A stretch of 64,000 bases of DNA from positions 1 through 64,000 of the forward strand of contig NZ_MAKX01000013.1 of assembly GCF_001693415.1 (NCBI RefSeq), in the 5' to 3' direction. Of the stretch, positions 29,487-39,340 are shown piece by piece; position 1 is the first letter of the stretch, and each line of letters begins with the position of its first letter. A model generated the notes under the pieces. It was not told the origin of the DNA, did not search any database, and saw only the letters and a list, made by a program, of their open reading frames with translations. The DNA is from Tenacibaculum soleae (GTDB lineage Bacteria; Bacteroidota; Bacteroidia; Flavobacteriales; Flavobacteriaceae). The position numbers were made by a program, and so were the translations under genes.

Positions 29487-30236
29487 TTAAGATTTGTATC
29501 GTTTTTTTATAGAAAGTAAATCAAACCAAAGTTTAAAGAAATAAGTCATTTTTACACGACTATCATCGGCATCAATCCATGATTTTAAAGGGATTTCTCG
29601 CGCAATATTTTTTATATTTTCTTTTTTGAAAATATAAATCAAACGGTGAAAAATTTCTACATCAAACAACCATTTTGATATAAAATCTTCTTTAAAAACG
29701 TTTGCAGCCAATTGTTTACTAAAAACTTTACAGCCGCATTGGGTGTCATAAACTTTTAAATCTAACTGTTTAGATATTAAAGTGGCAATAAACCTACCGA
29801 TAAAGAAACGATGTTGTTTGCGTTGTATATTAGTATCTATTTTTGCAATTCTAGATCCGAATGCAAATTGAATAGTAGCGTTTATTTTATTACTTATAAC
29901 ATGACATTCCTCTAAAGTAGTTGCTAAATCAGCATCTAAGTAAGCAATTTTTGAAAAAGAGATGTTCTTTTCGCAAAAATTAAAACCAGCTTTAACAGCA
30001 CTAGCTTTTCCTACATTTTGTTTTAAAGAAAGTAATTTTACTTTTTTAGGGTATAGCGTTGCTAATTTTTCAATAACATCATCCGTTTTATCTGAAGAAC
30101 CATCGTTTACAAAAAATAACAGTACATCAGAAATTGTATCTAAAAACTGTTTGAACTGATTTATAGGTAATCGGTTTTCCTCATTATAACAAGGAATAAC
30201 AATAATTAAATCGTGCTGTATTTTTGGGTTATTCAT
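29487..30236 (-). CDS. Family 2 glycosyltransferase, dolichyl/undecaprenyl-phosphate glucosyltransferase-like
   Basis: 249 residues with the GT-A motifs [27 protein letters not shown] (44-53) and the metal-binding YLDADLATT (Asp101-Ala-Asp103), then [15 protein letters not shown], typical of dolichyl-phosphate-glucose and -mannose synthase relatives. There are no C-terminal membrane helices. It should charge a polyprenyl phosphate with a sugar from a nucleotide donor. It overlaps the end of trmD by 8 nt and is followed after 4 nt by the GT39-type enzyme, its likely partner. Confidence 0.87.
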   Translation of the reverse strand: MNNPKIQHDLIIVIPCYNEENRLPINQFKQFLDTISDVLLFFVNDGSSDKTDDVIEKLATLYPKKVKLLSLKQNVGKASAVKAGFNFCEKNISFSKIAYLDADLATTLEECHVISNKINATIQFAFGSRIAKIDTNIQRKQHRFFIGRFIATLISKQLDLKVYDTQCGCKVFSKQLAANVFKEDFISKWLFDVEIFHRLIYIFKKENIKNIAREIPLKSWIDADDSRVKMTYFFKLWFDLLSIKKRYKS

Positions 30237-30906
30237 CTAATAAATCGGGTCTTATATTTTTAGTATGCTGATAGGCTTTTTCATTTCGCCAAGCATCAAT
30301 TTTAGGAAAATTACCTGACAATAATACTTCTGGCACTTTCATTCCGTCATATTCAGCTGGTCTGGTATACACAGGCGGAGATAATAAATCATCCTGAAAA
30401 GAATCGGTTAAAGCAGATTGTTCATCACCTAAAACTCCTGGAATTAATCGAACAACAGCATCACATAAAATAGCTGCAGCCAATTCGCCACCTGTTAAAA
30501 CATAATCGCCAATAGATATTTCTTTAGTGATAAATTTATCTCTTACGCGTTGATCTACTCCTTTATAATGCCCTGTTAAAATAATAATATTTTCTTTTAA
30601 CGAAAGTGTGTTTGCAATAGATTGATTTAATGTTTTTGCATCAGGTGTCATATAAATAATCTCATCATACGTTCTTTCTGATTGTAATTTAGAGATACAT
30701 TTATCAATAGGTTCTATCATTAAAACCATACCAGCGCCACCACCAAATTGAGTATCATCTAGTTTTTTGTAGGATCCAATTCCGTAATCACGTAAATTAT
30801 GAAAATGAATTTCAGCTAATCCTTTGTCAATGGCACGTTTCATCATTGAATGTTCAAACGGGCTTTTAAGTAAATCTGGGGCAACGGTAATAATATCTAT
30901 TCGCAT
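30229..30906 (-). CDS. trmD: tRNA (guanine37-N1)-methyltransferase
   Basis: 225 residues, full length. TrmD trefoil-knot signatures: [23 protein letters not shown] (112-121), [15 protein letters not shown] (129-143) and [15 protein letters not shown], then [10 protein letters not shown]. It methylates G37 next to the anticodon to prevent frameshifting. A TATCTTTG box (30912-30919, minus) lies 5 nt before the ATG, so it is probably leaderless. The 3' end overlaps a glycosyltransferase gene. Confidence 0.96.
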   Translation of the reverse strand: MRIDIITVAPDLLKSPFEHSMMKRAIDKGLAEIHFHNLRDYGIGSYKKLDDTQFGGGAGMVLMIEPIDKCISKLQSERTYDEIIYMTPDAKTLNQSIANTLSLKENIIILTGHYKGVDQRVRDKFITKEISIGDYVLTGGELAAAILCDAVVRLIPGVLGDEQSALTDSFQDDLLSPPVYTRPAEYDGMKVPEVLLSGNFPKIDAWRNEKAYQHTKNIRPDLLDE

Positions 30907-30911
30907 AGTGG

Positions 30912-30919
30912 CAAAGATA
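30912..30919 (-). promoter_or_regulatory. -7 promoter box of trmD
   Basis: TATCTTTG on the minus strand, 5 nt before the trmD ATG. Confidence 0.68.
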
Positions 30920-30936
30920 TATTTTTTAATGGATAC

Positions 30937-31797
30937 TTAAGATGGAAATATTTTTTTGAATTTCTTTGGAAGTGCTTTTGTTGCTTCAATTTGTTGTTTC
31001 GTAAACGGATGCTCAAATTTTAAAGTAGCTGCGTGTAAATACAATCCTTTTCCGTTTAAAATTAAACCATCGATAAAATGTTCTTTATCACCTAATATAG
31101 GATTATTAATAGCTAATAAATGCTTTCTTAATTGATGTTTTCTTCCTGTTTTTGGTGTTAATTCAACTAAGTTTAAATAATCAAAACGTTCAGAGTTAAC
31201 TGTTTTTATAACTTTGTATAATGTTGATGCTGTTTTGGTGTCAATAGGAATATTAATTTGTCCTTTTTCGTTCATTTTACCAATACTAATCGCATAATAG
31301 ATTTTCTTGATTAGTTTATTTTCAAATAATTTATTTAATGCAGTAATGCTCGAAGTTGTTTTTCCAATTAATAACAATCCACTTGTTGGGTAGTCTAAAC
31401 GATGCACAGGTCTTGGTCGTACAGCATCAAATTGGGGGCTTTTTGTGATGTTTTGTAGCAAAGCATTGTCAATGGTAGCAAAAGAGTTTCCGCTAACTAA
31501 AATTCCCGAAGGTTTATAAATAATGGCTAAGTATTCATCTTCAAAAACAACTTCTAAGTCAAACTCAAATTGTTTAAAAGCTGTGTTGTCGTTTAATTGA
31601 TAAAGTTCTATAACTTCATTACCATTTATAAATAGGGCAGTAGTAGCAACTTTACCATTTACTATAACCAACTCTTTTTTAATAGCTTTTTTTAAACCAG
31701 ATTTTGTAGGGATAGTTTTAAAAATACCAACTCCGTACTCTTGTAGTCGAATCGATTTTTCTAGTGTAGGAACGTTATGTGTTTCTGATATTATCAT
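30937..31797 (-). CDS. RluA-family pseudouridine synthase
   Basis: 286 residues. An N-terminal S4-like segment (about 15-65, VIVNGKVATTALFING) precedes the RluA catalytic domain with YKPSGILVSG, VHRLDYPTSGLLLIGK (catalytic Asp135) and TGRKHQLRKHL. It isomerises uridine to pseudouridine in rRNA or tRNA; the target is not predictable. Its ATG overlaps the stop of the VOC gene by one base (TAATG), so they are translationally coupled. Confidence 0.88.
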   Translation of the reverse strand: MIISETHNVPTLEKSIRLQEYGVGIFKTIPTKSGLKKAIKKELVIVNGKVATTALFINGNEVIELYQLNDNTAFKQFEFDLEVVFEDEYLAIIYKPSGILVSGNSFATIDNALLQNITKSPQFDAVRPRPVHRLDYPTSGLLLIGKTTSSITALNKLFENKLIKKIYYAISIGKMNEKGQINIPIDTKTASTLYKVIKTVNSERFDYLNLVELTPKTGRKHQLRKHLLAINNPILGDKEHFIDGLILNGKGLYLHAATLKFEHPFTKQQIEATKALPKKFKKIFPS

Positions 31798-32219
31798 TAT
31801 TTAGCAAACAGTTGCGAACTATCTTTAAAAGCTTTAAACTCTAAAGCGTTATTTTCAGGATCATTAAAAAACATGGTTGCTTGTTCGCCAATTAATCCTT
31901 TAAAACGAATAGTTGGTGCGATGATAAATTTAATATTATATGTTTTTAATCTTTCAGAAAGTGTTATCCAGTCATCCCATTTTAAAACAACGCCAAAATG
32001 AGGGATAGGAACATCGTGTCCATCAACAGGATTTGTAATTGATTTAGTTGGAGTGTAGTTTTCTTTTTGATGAATAACTAACTGATGGCCGAAGAAATTA
32101 AAATCAATCCAATGATCAGAACTTCTACCTTCTTTACATTGTAGAATATCGTTATAGAAAATCCTACATTTTTCTAAATTTTGAACAGGAATTGCAAGAT
32201 GGAATGGTTGTAAATTCAT
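31797..32219 (-). CDS. VOC/glyoxalase-family protein
   Basis: 140 residues built of two beta-alpha-beta-beta-beta modules. [21 protein letters not shown] starts the first and [16 protein letters not shown]...[15 protein letters not shown] closes the second, with His8 and Glu near 128 as candidate metal ligands. It resembles glyoxalase/bleomycin resistance/dioxygenase superfamily members, whose substrates vary widely. Coupled to the pseudouridine synthase gene (TAATG) and 3 nt after the AcpH-like gene. Confidence 0.85.
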   Translation of the reverse strand: MNLQPFHLAIPVQNLEKCRIFYNDILQCKEGRSSDHWIDFNFFGHQLVIHQKENYTPTKSITNPVDGHDVPIPHFGVVLKWDDWITLSERLKTYNIKFIIAPTIRFKGLIGEQATMFFNDPENNALEFKAFKDSSQLFAK

Positions 32220-32222
32220 AAT

Positions 32223-32813
32223 TTAAATAGTAATTGATTGGGTCTTTGAAGTACAAAATTTACGCAAATCTTCAAAAAATAACGTAAAATCTTCTTCAAA
32301 CTCTAGATAATGGATTAGAAGATCTTCGGAGGCTAAATTCATTTGTGATTTTCCTTTGGTTCGTTTATTCATACCATTTAAAACTTCTTGAATCCCTTTT
32401 GCAAATTGATAGTTGTATAGCCAGTTGTATTTGGTTAAAAAGGGAAGTATTTGTTGTGTTTTTTCAGGAAGAATATCAAAATTATCTTGTAAAAGTTTAT
32501 ATACCGAGTTTACGTATGTGTCTAAGGGTATTTCCGAGTAAGTATTCCAATTTTTAGCTAAAAAATGATCGTAAAAAATATCAATAATTACGCCATCGTA
32601 ATGGCGATAGCGTTCGTGTAATCGTCTTTTACTTTTTCTTACAATATCATGAGTGTCGGTAAAAGTATCTATTTGACGGTGTAAAATAATTCCTTTTTTT
32701 ATTTCTTCTTCAAAGTGAGAAAATTTATTCCCTTTAATGTGATCGGCTATAAAATTACCAATCATTAATTTAGTATTGCTACCAGATAAATATAAATGCG
32801 CTAAAAAATTCAT
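32223..32813 (-). CDS. Acyl carrier protein phosphodiesterase (AcpH/DUF479 family)
   Basis: 196 residues from the ATG at 32813 (MNFLAHLYLSG, the family start); the in-frame extension to 32840 would enter the terminator hairpin. HD-like alpha-helical signatures are NFLAHLYLS, IGNFIADHIKG, GIILHRQIDTFTDTHDIVR and HYDGVIIDIFYDHFLAKNW. Family members remove the 4'-phosphopantetheine from holo-ACP. First gene of a short operon with the VOC and RluA-type genes. Confidence 0.87.
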   Translation of the reverse strand: MNFLAHLYLSGSNTKLMIGNFIADHIKGNKFSHFEEEIKKGIILHRQIDTFTDTHDIVRKSKRRLHERYRHYDGVIIDIFYDHFLAKNWNTYSEIPLDTYVNSVYKLLQDNFDILPEKTQQILPFLTKYNWLYNYQFAKGIQEVLNGMNKRTKGKSQMNLASEDLLIHYLEFEEDFTLFFEDLRKFCTSKTQSITI

Positions 32814-32828
32814 TTTATAAATGTAAAC

Positions 32829-32860
32829 AAAAAACCACAACTTGTAAGTTGTGGTTTTTT
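32829..32860 (-). terminator. Terminator after the TonB/DUF4249 cluster (copy 1 of a duplicated terminator)
   Basis: The 20-base palindrome at 32835-32854 (CCACAACTT, GT, AAGTTGTGG) is flanked by A and T runs. It begins 2 nt after the stop of the MG2-like gene. The same palindrome with at least six A before and four T after recurs at 39291-39320. Confidence 0.9.
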
Positions 32861-32861
32861 A

Positions 32862-34526
32862 TTAATGCACAAAAAAAGTTTTTCTTAATGATATGGGTTT
32901 TCCTTTTTGAGAAAAACCTTCAATTTCAATAACAAACTCTCCAGTAACATCTGAGGAGTAGAATACTACTTTATTAGATTTTAAAATAGGATTCCAGTAT
33001 AGTTGAGTTCTAAAATCAGGTATTCTTTTATTGTTTGTTCTGTTATGCTGTTGAAAAAAATATTTTTTCTTATTTTGTACAGGTAAAATGTCAAACTCTT
33101 TTATGTTTTTTGATTGAGGTGTGTAATCTCCATTAAAAGTATCTATAGTTACAACACCTTGATATAATTGATTTCCATAAAAATAATCTTCAGTTATTAC
33201 TGACACTGTTTTTATATTGTAGGTGTCGTATTCAATAAAGTAATTATGATTAGGTATAATATGATTATCTACTATTAATAATGATGATAAATAGTTTTTA
33301 TTACTTAAATAATTTCGAGTTCTTACACGTATTTTATTGTCACTTGTAACCCATAAATCTTTTGTGATTTCAGTAAAAGTTTCTTTAACAGTTTTAAATC
33401 TTTTATAATCGTCTAAATTATAAACAGTTTTTAAGTTTTTGAAAAGTGAATCTTTTTTTTGAATTTTAATTATAGAGTCTCTTTTAACATTATAATATGC
33501 GTTTTCTATCTGTGTAAATAAACTTCTTTGTTTAATTGTTTCAATAATATTGTTATCGAATTTAATTTTAGGAAAGTTCTTATATTTTTTTTCAATAAGA
33601 TTGTTATTATTGATTTTTACAACATAATTATTGATGTTGTGATCTAGCATTTGTAATATAATTTTGGTAGAGTTTAAGTTTTTAATATTAAAATAAAATT
33701 CACCAAATTTATTTGTAATTGCAGTTTTAGTAACTTTATTACCGTTTTTTACAGATAAAGTTAGTTTAATATTTGATACCGAATTTAAAGAATCGAGAGT
33801 AAAAACTTGACCTTTTATCAAAGAACCTCTGAGTTCAGGTAAATAAAAGTATTTACTGTTTTTTTTGTTGTAAGATTTTTTAGGTAAAGAGGTTACATTT
33901 TTTTTGAGAGGTAGACTGTTAATTGTTTTTTTTCTCACAGAAACAGAAAAGTTATTGTAGTTGTTTTTAATTAAATTAGAAAAATCAAAAGTAATTTTTT
34001 CTCTTTTACCATAAGTGTTTGTTTTTTCTTTATTTAGAAGTGTAAGAGAATCTTTTTCTAGATTATTTATAGAAAATGATTGTTTTGTTTTATTGATTTC
34101 GGTATTTTTAGAATAAGGGTTTACGATGTAAAGGTTATCTTCATAAAAATTTTGAGTGTTTTTCATCCAATTAGTGTATGAAATTAATTTATATGTTCCT
34201 GTTTCAATATCAGTATTTATAAAAACATCACCATAACCAACACCGTTTTTAATTGATGTTTTTTGTTTAAATACTGTTTTGTTATTAGAATCTATTAATT
34301 CTAAATAAGCAATTTTACTAAAAGTAGAAAAAGTTTTATCCTCTTGAGTTAAACAGTATATTTTGTAGTATAATTTTTCACCAGTAAGAAGAAAATTTGA
34401 ATTTACATGTACAAATATATTTTCATTAATGAATTTATTTGTGGTTAAAGGCTTTTGCGGCTCTTGAGATTGAGCTGTTGTTGTTATAAAAGAAATAAGT
34501 ATTGCAATTAAAATTGTTTTTTTCAT
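32862..34526 (-). CDS. Exported MG2-domain-like protein linked to a TonB receptor
   Basis: 554 residues with a signal peptide (TTTAQS|QEP). Residues 30-135 follow the macroglobulin MG2 pattern of Bacteroidetes proteins (IFVHVNSNFLLTGEKLYYKIY, then YLELIDSNNKTVF, GTYKLISYTNWMKN). A second beta domain near 235-310 (LRGSLIKGQVFTL...FGEFYFNIKNL) looks like a carboxypeptidase-regulatory/CNA-type fold. It follows the DUF4249 and TonB receptor genes; I recall this trio in many Flavobacteriaceae. Role unknown, perhaps part of an outer-membrane uptake or secretion complex. Very rich in Asn and Lys. Confidence 0.8.
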   Translation of the reverse strand: MKKTILIAILISFITTTAQSQEPQKPLTTNKFINENIFVHVNSNFLLTGEKLYYKIYCLTQEDKTFSTFSKIAYLELIDSNNKTVFKQKTSIKNGVGYGDVFINTDIETGTYKLISYTNWMKNTQNFYEDNLYIVNPYSKNTEINKTKQSFSINNLEKDSLTLLNKEKTNTYGKREKITFDFSNLIKNNYNNFSVSVRKKTINSLPLKKNVTSLPKKSYNKKNSKYFYLPELRGSLIKGQVFTLDSLNSVSNIKLTLSVKNGNKVTKTAITNKFGEFYFNIKNLNSTKIILQMLDHNINNYVVKINNNNLIEKKYKNFPKIKFDNNIIETIKQRSLFTQIENAYYNVKRDSIIKIQKKDSLFKNLKTVYNLDDYKRFKTVKETFTEITKDLWVTSDNKIRVRTRNYLSNKNYLSSLLIVDNHIIPNHNYFIEYDTYNIKTVSVITEDYFYGNQLYQGVVTIDTFNGDYTPQSKNIKEFDILPVQNKKKYFFQQHNRTNNKRIPDFRTQLYWNPILKSNKVVFYSSDVTGEFVIEIEGFSQKGKPISLRKTFFVH

Positions 34527-34537
34527 TATGTCTCGAG

Positions 34538-35704
34538 TTAGTCTATCCAGAAAGATGGTTTGCTTGTTTCACCTAAGTAGGTGCAGTCACCACATGGTTT
34601 ACTAATTAATTTATAAGGCGAACTTGGATTAGCTGTTATTCCTGAAAATAAGTAGTTATTACTGTCTATAGCTGATATTAGAGGGGAGCCAGAAAAAGGA
34701 TCTATCTTTTCAGGGGTAATTATGTCACAATATTCTTCTCCTGGATAAATGTATTTTTCGTCAGTTAAATCTTCCCTGTTGATAAAAATTCTTTTTGAAG
34801 AAACAGCTGATACTTGAAATAACCCTATTGCTTTGTTATCAGGGTTTGTGTTAGAACTTATATTGTTAGGAATGGTACCAACTTGAATTTGAGAAAAAAT
34901 TTCAGTAGGATTTGAAAATTTTTTTACTAGCTTATAGTAATTATAGCTTTTCTCATTTAAAACGTATTCTTTAATAAGTATACTATATCTTAAAGACCAT
35001 GCTCTATCAAGTATTGACTTACTTTTAATAACATAATTTGTTAATTGAGGTGATTCAGCTATTATTATGTTTGTGGGCTGTTTGTTAACATAGCAGTATT
35101 TAGGATCTGGATTAGGGATTAAATCAAACTGAAAAGGAAAATCTCTTGAGACTACTATTGCTTTTTGAGGATTCCAAGAAAAAGGTGTAATTTTATAAGT
35201 CTCATGATATTCAAAGCGGTAATATTTATTAGTATCATTTGTGTAGGAGTTATTTATGCTTATTTTTACTTCTTTATCTTCTGTTTCATTTTGTGAAGTT
35301 TTTATTTCTATATTTTCTAAAGATACAGTTTCGGTTAGTTTTTCAGGGGTAGAACTATAATTTTCTCCGTTTTGAGTTTCTATCTTTAATGTATAACTTT
35401 TGTCAGGAATCGCATTAAATTGATTAATTGATTGGTATTCTCCATCATTTAATTCTTTAAATTGGTAGACGTTTTGAGAGTCATCAATTATTGAAATGCG
35501 AGCATTTTTTTCAGGACTTATACCTGTCGAATCTATTTTTGTTGTTCTTGACAGCTTTATGATTTGGTTTTTTAATTCATTAGTAATAATAGCATTAACA
35601 ACTAACTTGCTCTCATGGGCAATATCTTTGATTTCAAAAGGCTCAACACAACTAGTAATCATCACTATTACTGTTATAAAGAACCATTTATTTTTATTTT
35701 TCAT
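34538..35704 (-). CDS. DUF4249 outer-membrane lipoprotein
   Basis: 388 residues. A lipobox (VIVMITSC, Cys19) follows a short hydrophobic segment. The DUF4249 pattern starts FEIKDIAHESKLVVNAIITNE and continues through ISIIDDSQNVYQF, GEYQS, YTLKIETQNGENYSS, and ends with GDCTYLGETSKPSFWID. Cysteines near the end (GDC) are conserved in the family. DUF4249 lipoproteins are generally encoded next to TonB-dependent receptors, as here (2-nt gap), and are thought to sit on the outer face as substrate-binding partners; the substrate is unknown. Confidence 0.88.
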   Translation of the reverse strand: MKNKNKWFFITVIVMITSCVEPFEIKDIAHESKLVVNAIITNELKNQIIKLSRTTKIDSTGISPEKNARISIIDDSQNVYQFKELNDGEYQSINQFNAIPDKSYTLKIETQNGENYSSTPEKLTETVSLENIEIKTSQNETEDKEVKISINNSYTNDTNKYYRFEYHETYKITPFSWNPQKAIVVSRDFPFQFDLIPNPDPKYCYVNKQPTNIIIAESPQLTNYVIKSKSILDRAWSLRYSILIKEYVLNEKSYNYYKLVKKFSNPTEIFSQIQVGTIPNNISSNTNPDNKAIGLFQVSAVSSKRIFINREDLTDEKYIYPGEEYCDIITPEKIDPFSGSPLISAIDSNNYLFSGITANPSSPYKLISKPCGDCTYLGETSKPSFWID

Positions 35705-35706
35705 AG

Positions 35707-38421
35707 TTAAAATTTAAAGTTGTATGTTATTGTAGGTATTGGTGTTGAAAAAATAGAGCTTTTATATCCGTTAACTTTTCCATTTTTAGTTTCAAAATAA
35801 ATTGAATAAGGATTGTTTCTCCCTAGAACATTATAAACTGATATGTTCCAAAAACTATGTCCAAGTTTTTTTATTTTATGGTTACCTTCTATGTTAAAAC
35901 CAATATCTAGCCTGTAATAGTCTGGTATTCTAAATTGATTTCTATTACTATATGTTAATAGCTCAATGCCTTGATGTACATACTTTCCTGTTGGGTAGGT
36001 AATAGGTCTTCCTGTTTGATAGGTGAAATTACTAGAGAAACTATATCTTTCAGTAAGTTTGTAATTTAAAACAATATTAAAGTCATGAGGTTTGTCGTAG
36101 TTTGTAGGAAAAAACTTTCCTCCATTAACAGTCTCTTCTGAAAAATCACTTTTTAGTTGGATAAGGGATTTTGAATAACTATAACCTAGCCAGCCATTTA
36201 GTTTTCCTTTGTTTTTTTTAATTAAAAATTCGGCACCATAGGACTTTCCTGCTCCTTGTAAGACTTCTTTTTCTACTGTTTCATTTAATAAAAGATTTGC
36301 TCCTATTTTATAATCTAGTAGGTTCTTGTATTTTTTATAATATCCTTCAATACTAACCTCATAATTATTACCATTTATATTTTTAAAAATTCCAAATGTT
36401 GTTTGTATTCCTTCTTGCGGTTTAATATTTGTATCTGAAAGCCTCCAAGTATCCATAGGACTAGCCGAGGTGTTGTTATTTAGTCTATGTATGTATTGGA
36501 ATGATTTGTTAAAACTAGCTTTTAAGGATAGATCATTGGTTAAAGAATATCTCCCTGATAATCTATAGCTTAATCCTTGATATTTTTTGAAAATTTCATT
36601 CTTGTTGTATTCTTTAATTTCAATTAAATTTGAAGGGTTTTTAGGAGTACTTTCTTTATAGATTCTTTGTTTTGAACTCCCCAATGCCAAGTATTGTGAA
36701 AAACGCAAACCTAAATTAATAGTAAGTTTTTTATTTAAAGTTATTTCATCTGATAAGAATAAACCATTTTCAATAGCTTTTTCGTTTGGTATACTAAGTG
36801 AGGTTATGGTGGATTTATTATTATTTGGAACTATAGTTCCTGGAGAAATATTATATAATTTAGTTTCCAAACCATAATCAAAGCTGTGCTTTTTTGAGTG
36901 TATGTATTTTAGTTTAAGTTTTAGTCCCGTTTCATTAATTCTATAATTAAGATCATAACCTTTTGTTGTTTCATCATTTTCGTAATTTATATCAAATGAA
37001 TATGTACTGTTAGATAAAATTAAATTTCCTTTATTCTTGTCATTAAATAGATGGAACCAATTAAAGGAAATGCTAGAATTATTATACTTATTTATTGTGT
37101 CAGAAGATATTTGGTATTTATCTTTACTGTAATATCCTGTTAGTTTTATGTTATTATTGCTGTTGATTTTGTGTTTGTACTTGGCTATTAAATCAAAAAA
37201 AGAAACATTACTATTATTTAATTTATCATTGTCAACTGTGTTTAAAATCCAATCAGAATAAGTGCTTCTTGCACCAAGTATCAATCCAGATTTATTTTTA
37301 AATATAGGTAAATCAATATTAAGATTACCAGTAACAGGCCCTATAGATGCTTCTCCTTTAAATTTTTTTGTGTTAGGATCTTTTGTGGTGATATCAAAAA
37401 CAGAAGATAACCTTCCTCCATATTCGGTAGGTGTATTTCCTTTGTATATTTTTAGGCTGTGGGTTGTAAATGGATTAATAGCAGAAAAGAGTCCCAGGAA
37501 ATGGGTAGGGTTGTATATCGTAGCATTATCTAATAAAAATAAATTTTGATCAACCTTACCTCCTCTTACGTTTACACCTTCAGATCCTTCACCCGAAGAT
37601 TTTATGCCGGGTAATGTTGCGGCTACTTTTAAAAGATCTCTTTCTCCTAAAACTAAAGGTATTTTTTTTATGTTTTGAGCTTTAATTTGAGTAATTCCAG
37701 AAATAGTTTGTTTTATGTTTTTATTTAAATTTCCATCGATAATAACTTCATCTAAGTGTTCGGAATTTTCGGAAATAGATAAATTTAAAACTCCATTGTT
37801 GTAAATTATTAAATCTTTAACAGTACTGTTAAACCCAATAATATGAGTTTCTATTTTGTTTTTTCCATAAGGTAACTTTAAACTATAAAAACCATTTATA
37901 TCTGTTGTTGTATATAAGTTTTTAGATTTCTCTAAAATAGTAACATTATTTAGAGGGCTATCGTTTTTGTTGTTTTTAATAAAACCAGTTAACAAGTATT
38001 TTTTTTGTTTTAGATTACTTTCTTTCCCAATTTTTATGAGATTTTTATTATTATTTTTTAAGTTGACAAAAACAGGTGAGCGGTTTGTGTTTTTAGAAGT
38101 TTCGTAAACAGTTTTTTTAATTAAATTCCCATTAGTTAGTATTATTTTAGAACTGTCTAAAATAAAGTAGTTTATAGGGCTGTCTTTAAAAATAAAATTT
38201 AAGATTTCAGATATTTTTGAGTTAGTAAAAGAAGTATCTATTCTCTTCTTGTCAAACCATTCTTCTATGTAGTAAAAATGATAATCTGTTTTTGATTCTA
38301 TTAGGTTTAAGCATTCTTTTTTATTCAGATTATTAAAGGTTATAGATATTTTTTCTGTGTTTTGTTGAGGTAAAACGGTTGCGAAATTGAAGAAAAGAAT
38401 AATGAATAGAGTGTTTTTCAT
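35707..38421 (-). CDS. TonB-dependent receptor with N-terminal STN domain
   Basis: 904 residues: signal peptide (~1-19), an STN/secretin-like domain (24-97) as found in receptors that signal to an anti-sigma factor or engage TonB through an extra domain, a carboxypeptidase-regulatory-like beta sandwich (about 142-215), the plug (about 235-350 with VNVRGGKVDQNLFLLDN and YGGRLSSVFDI) and a beta-barrel to the end (final TITYNFKF). It imports or binds an unknown ligand with the DUF4249 partner. No anti-sigma/FecR gene is adjacent, so signalling is uncertain. Codon use is extremely AT-rich, as in the rest of this cluster. Confidence 0.93.
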   Translation of the reverse strand: MKNTLFIILFFNFATVLPQQNTEKISITFNNLNKKECLNLIESKTDYHFYYIEEWFDKKRIDTSFTNSKISEILNFIFKDSPINYFILDSSKIILTNGNLIKKTVYETSKNTNRSPVFVNLKNNNKNLIKIGKESNLKQKKYLLTGFIKNNKNDSPLNNVTILEKSKNLYTTTDINGFYSLKLPYGKNKIETHIIGFNSTVKDLIIYNNGVLNLSISENSEHLDEVIIDGNLNKNIKQTISGITQIKAQNIKKIPLVLGERDLLKVAATLPGIKSSGEGSEGVNVRGGKVDQNLFLLDNATIYNPTHFLGLFSAINPFTTHSLKIYKGNTPTEYGGRLSSVFDITTKDPNTKKFKGEASIGPVTGNLNIDLPIFKNKSGLILGARSTYSDWILNTVDNDKLNNSNVSFFDLIAKYKHKINSNNNIKLTGYYSKDKYQISSDTINKYNNSSISFNWFHLFNDKNKGNLILSNSTYSFDINYENDETTKGYDLNYRINETGLKLKLKYIHSKKHSFDYGLETKLYNISPGTIVPNNNKSTITSLSIPNEKAIENGLFLSDEITLNKKLTINLGLRFSQYLALGSSKQRIYKESTPKNPSNLIEIKEYNKNEIFKKYQGLSYRLSGRYSLTNDLSLKASFNKSFQYIHRLNNNTSASPMDTWRLSDTNIKPQEGIQTTFGIFKNINGNNYEVSIEGYYKKYKNLLDYKIGANLLLNETVEKEVLQGAGKSYGAEFLIKKNKGKLNGWLGYSYSKSLIQLKSDFSEETVNGGKFFPTNYDKPHDFNIVLNYKLTERYSFSSNFTYQTGRPITYPTGKYVHQGIELLTYSNRNQFRIPDYYRLDIGFNIEGNHKIKKLGHSFWNISVYNVLGRNNPYSIYFETKNGKVNGYKSSIFSTPIPTITYNFKF

Positions 38422-38436
38422 AGCGGTATTTATTCC

Positions 38437-39120
38437 TTATATTGATTTAGCTAAAAGTAAAGCCATAAGGTTTTTAATAAGTTTATTTTTTTGTAAAAAA
38501 TCATTCTTTTTGTAAAATGTTTTTATTTTTTTTCTATTTTCAGGAAATAACTTAATAAAATCCTTTTTAGATTTTATTAAATAGTATTTTTTTTTGTAAT
38601 AAAGTATATCACCATCTTCTTCTTTTTCAAAAACATAATAAGTTTTATTCACTCCCATTTTTTCTATTTTCTTTTTTTTATGTTTTTTGTAAATAGAAAA
38701 TAATTTATCAGTAAATATCTCTTCAAGAAAACCAAATTCATTAGTGTTTATGAAATTTTTGTTTTTAATGTAAAAATTAGATATAAATTCTTTTTCAAGA
38801 AGAATGGCTTTGTTTTCTTTATTACTATTGATATTTAGTATAATTAAATCATCAATTAAATCATATTTTATTTTAACCTTATAAAAAGTTTCGTTTTTGT
38901 AGGTTATATTACCGTCTGAAAAATAATTAGAAAGAAAGTAGTTGTGATTATTTTTCGAGTTTCTATGTTTTTCTTTATAGACTACCCCATATGTTAAATC
39001 TGTATTAGATATTCCAATTTTTTGATCAAATGAAGTGTAAAAAGAATTTATGTTTTGAGAATATATATTGGTGAATTTAATTACAAGGAAAATGAATACA
39101 GAAAGTATTTTATTTTTCAT
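38437..39120 (-). CDS. Exported Lys/Phe-rich protein of unknown function
   Basis: 227 residues with a signal peptide (IYSQ). The mature part is rich in Lys, Phe, Ile, Asn and Tyr, with YYVFEKEEDGDILYYKKKYYLIKSKKDFIKLF-type alternation (given here in part) and a basic C-terminus. I see no known domain. It is the first gene of the TonB/DUF4249 cluster, 15 nt before the receptor gene, so it is probably a periplasmic accessory. Its composition matches the cluster and is even more AT-rich than the window average. Confidence 0.75.
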   Translation of the reverse strand: MKNKILSVFIFLVIKFTNIYSQNINSFYTSFDQKIGISNTDLTYGVVYKEKHRNSKNNHNYFLSNYFSDGNITYKNETFYKVKIKYDLIDDLIILNINSNKENKAILLEKEFISNFYIKNKNFINTNEFGFLEEIFTDKLFSIYKKHKKKKIEKMGVNKTYYVFEKEEDGDILYYKKKYYLIKSKKDFIKLFPENRKKIKTFYKKNDFLQKNKLIKNLMALLLAKSI

Positions 39121-39290
39121 TTATAGCGAATTTTAATTAAAATTTTTGTTATAAACATAGTTAATTTTTTATTATAATTGTTTTTTTTAATACTTTTTTT
39201 TATTTTTTATTTTTTTTGCAGGTCTTTGATTCTTTTTTTTTAATAAGTATTTACTGTAGGTTTAAAGAATAATATTATTCTTGATTGAAA

Positions 39291-39320
39291 AAAAAACCAC
39301 AACTTGTAAGTTGTGGTTTT
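39291..39320 (-). terminator. Terminator of pepD (copy 2 of a duplicated terminator)
   Basis: The palindromic core at 39297-39316 is identical to that at 32835-32854, with A-run and T-run flanks. It lies 21 nt after the pepD stop on the minus strand. Confidence 0.88.
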
Positions 39321-39340
39321 AAATTTTTTTAAGCTAAATA

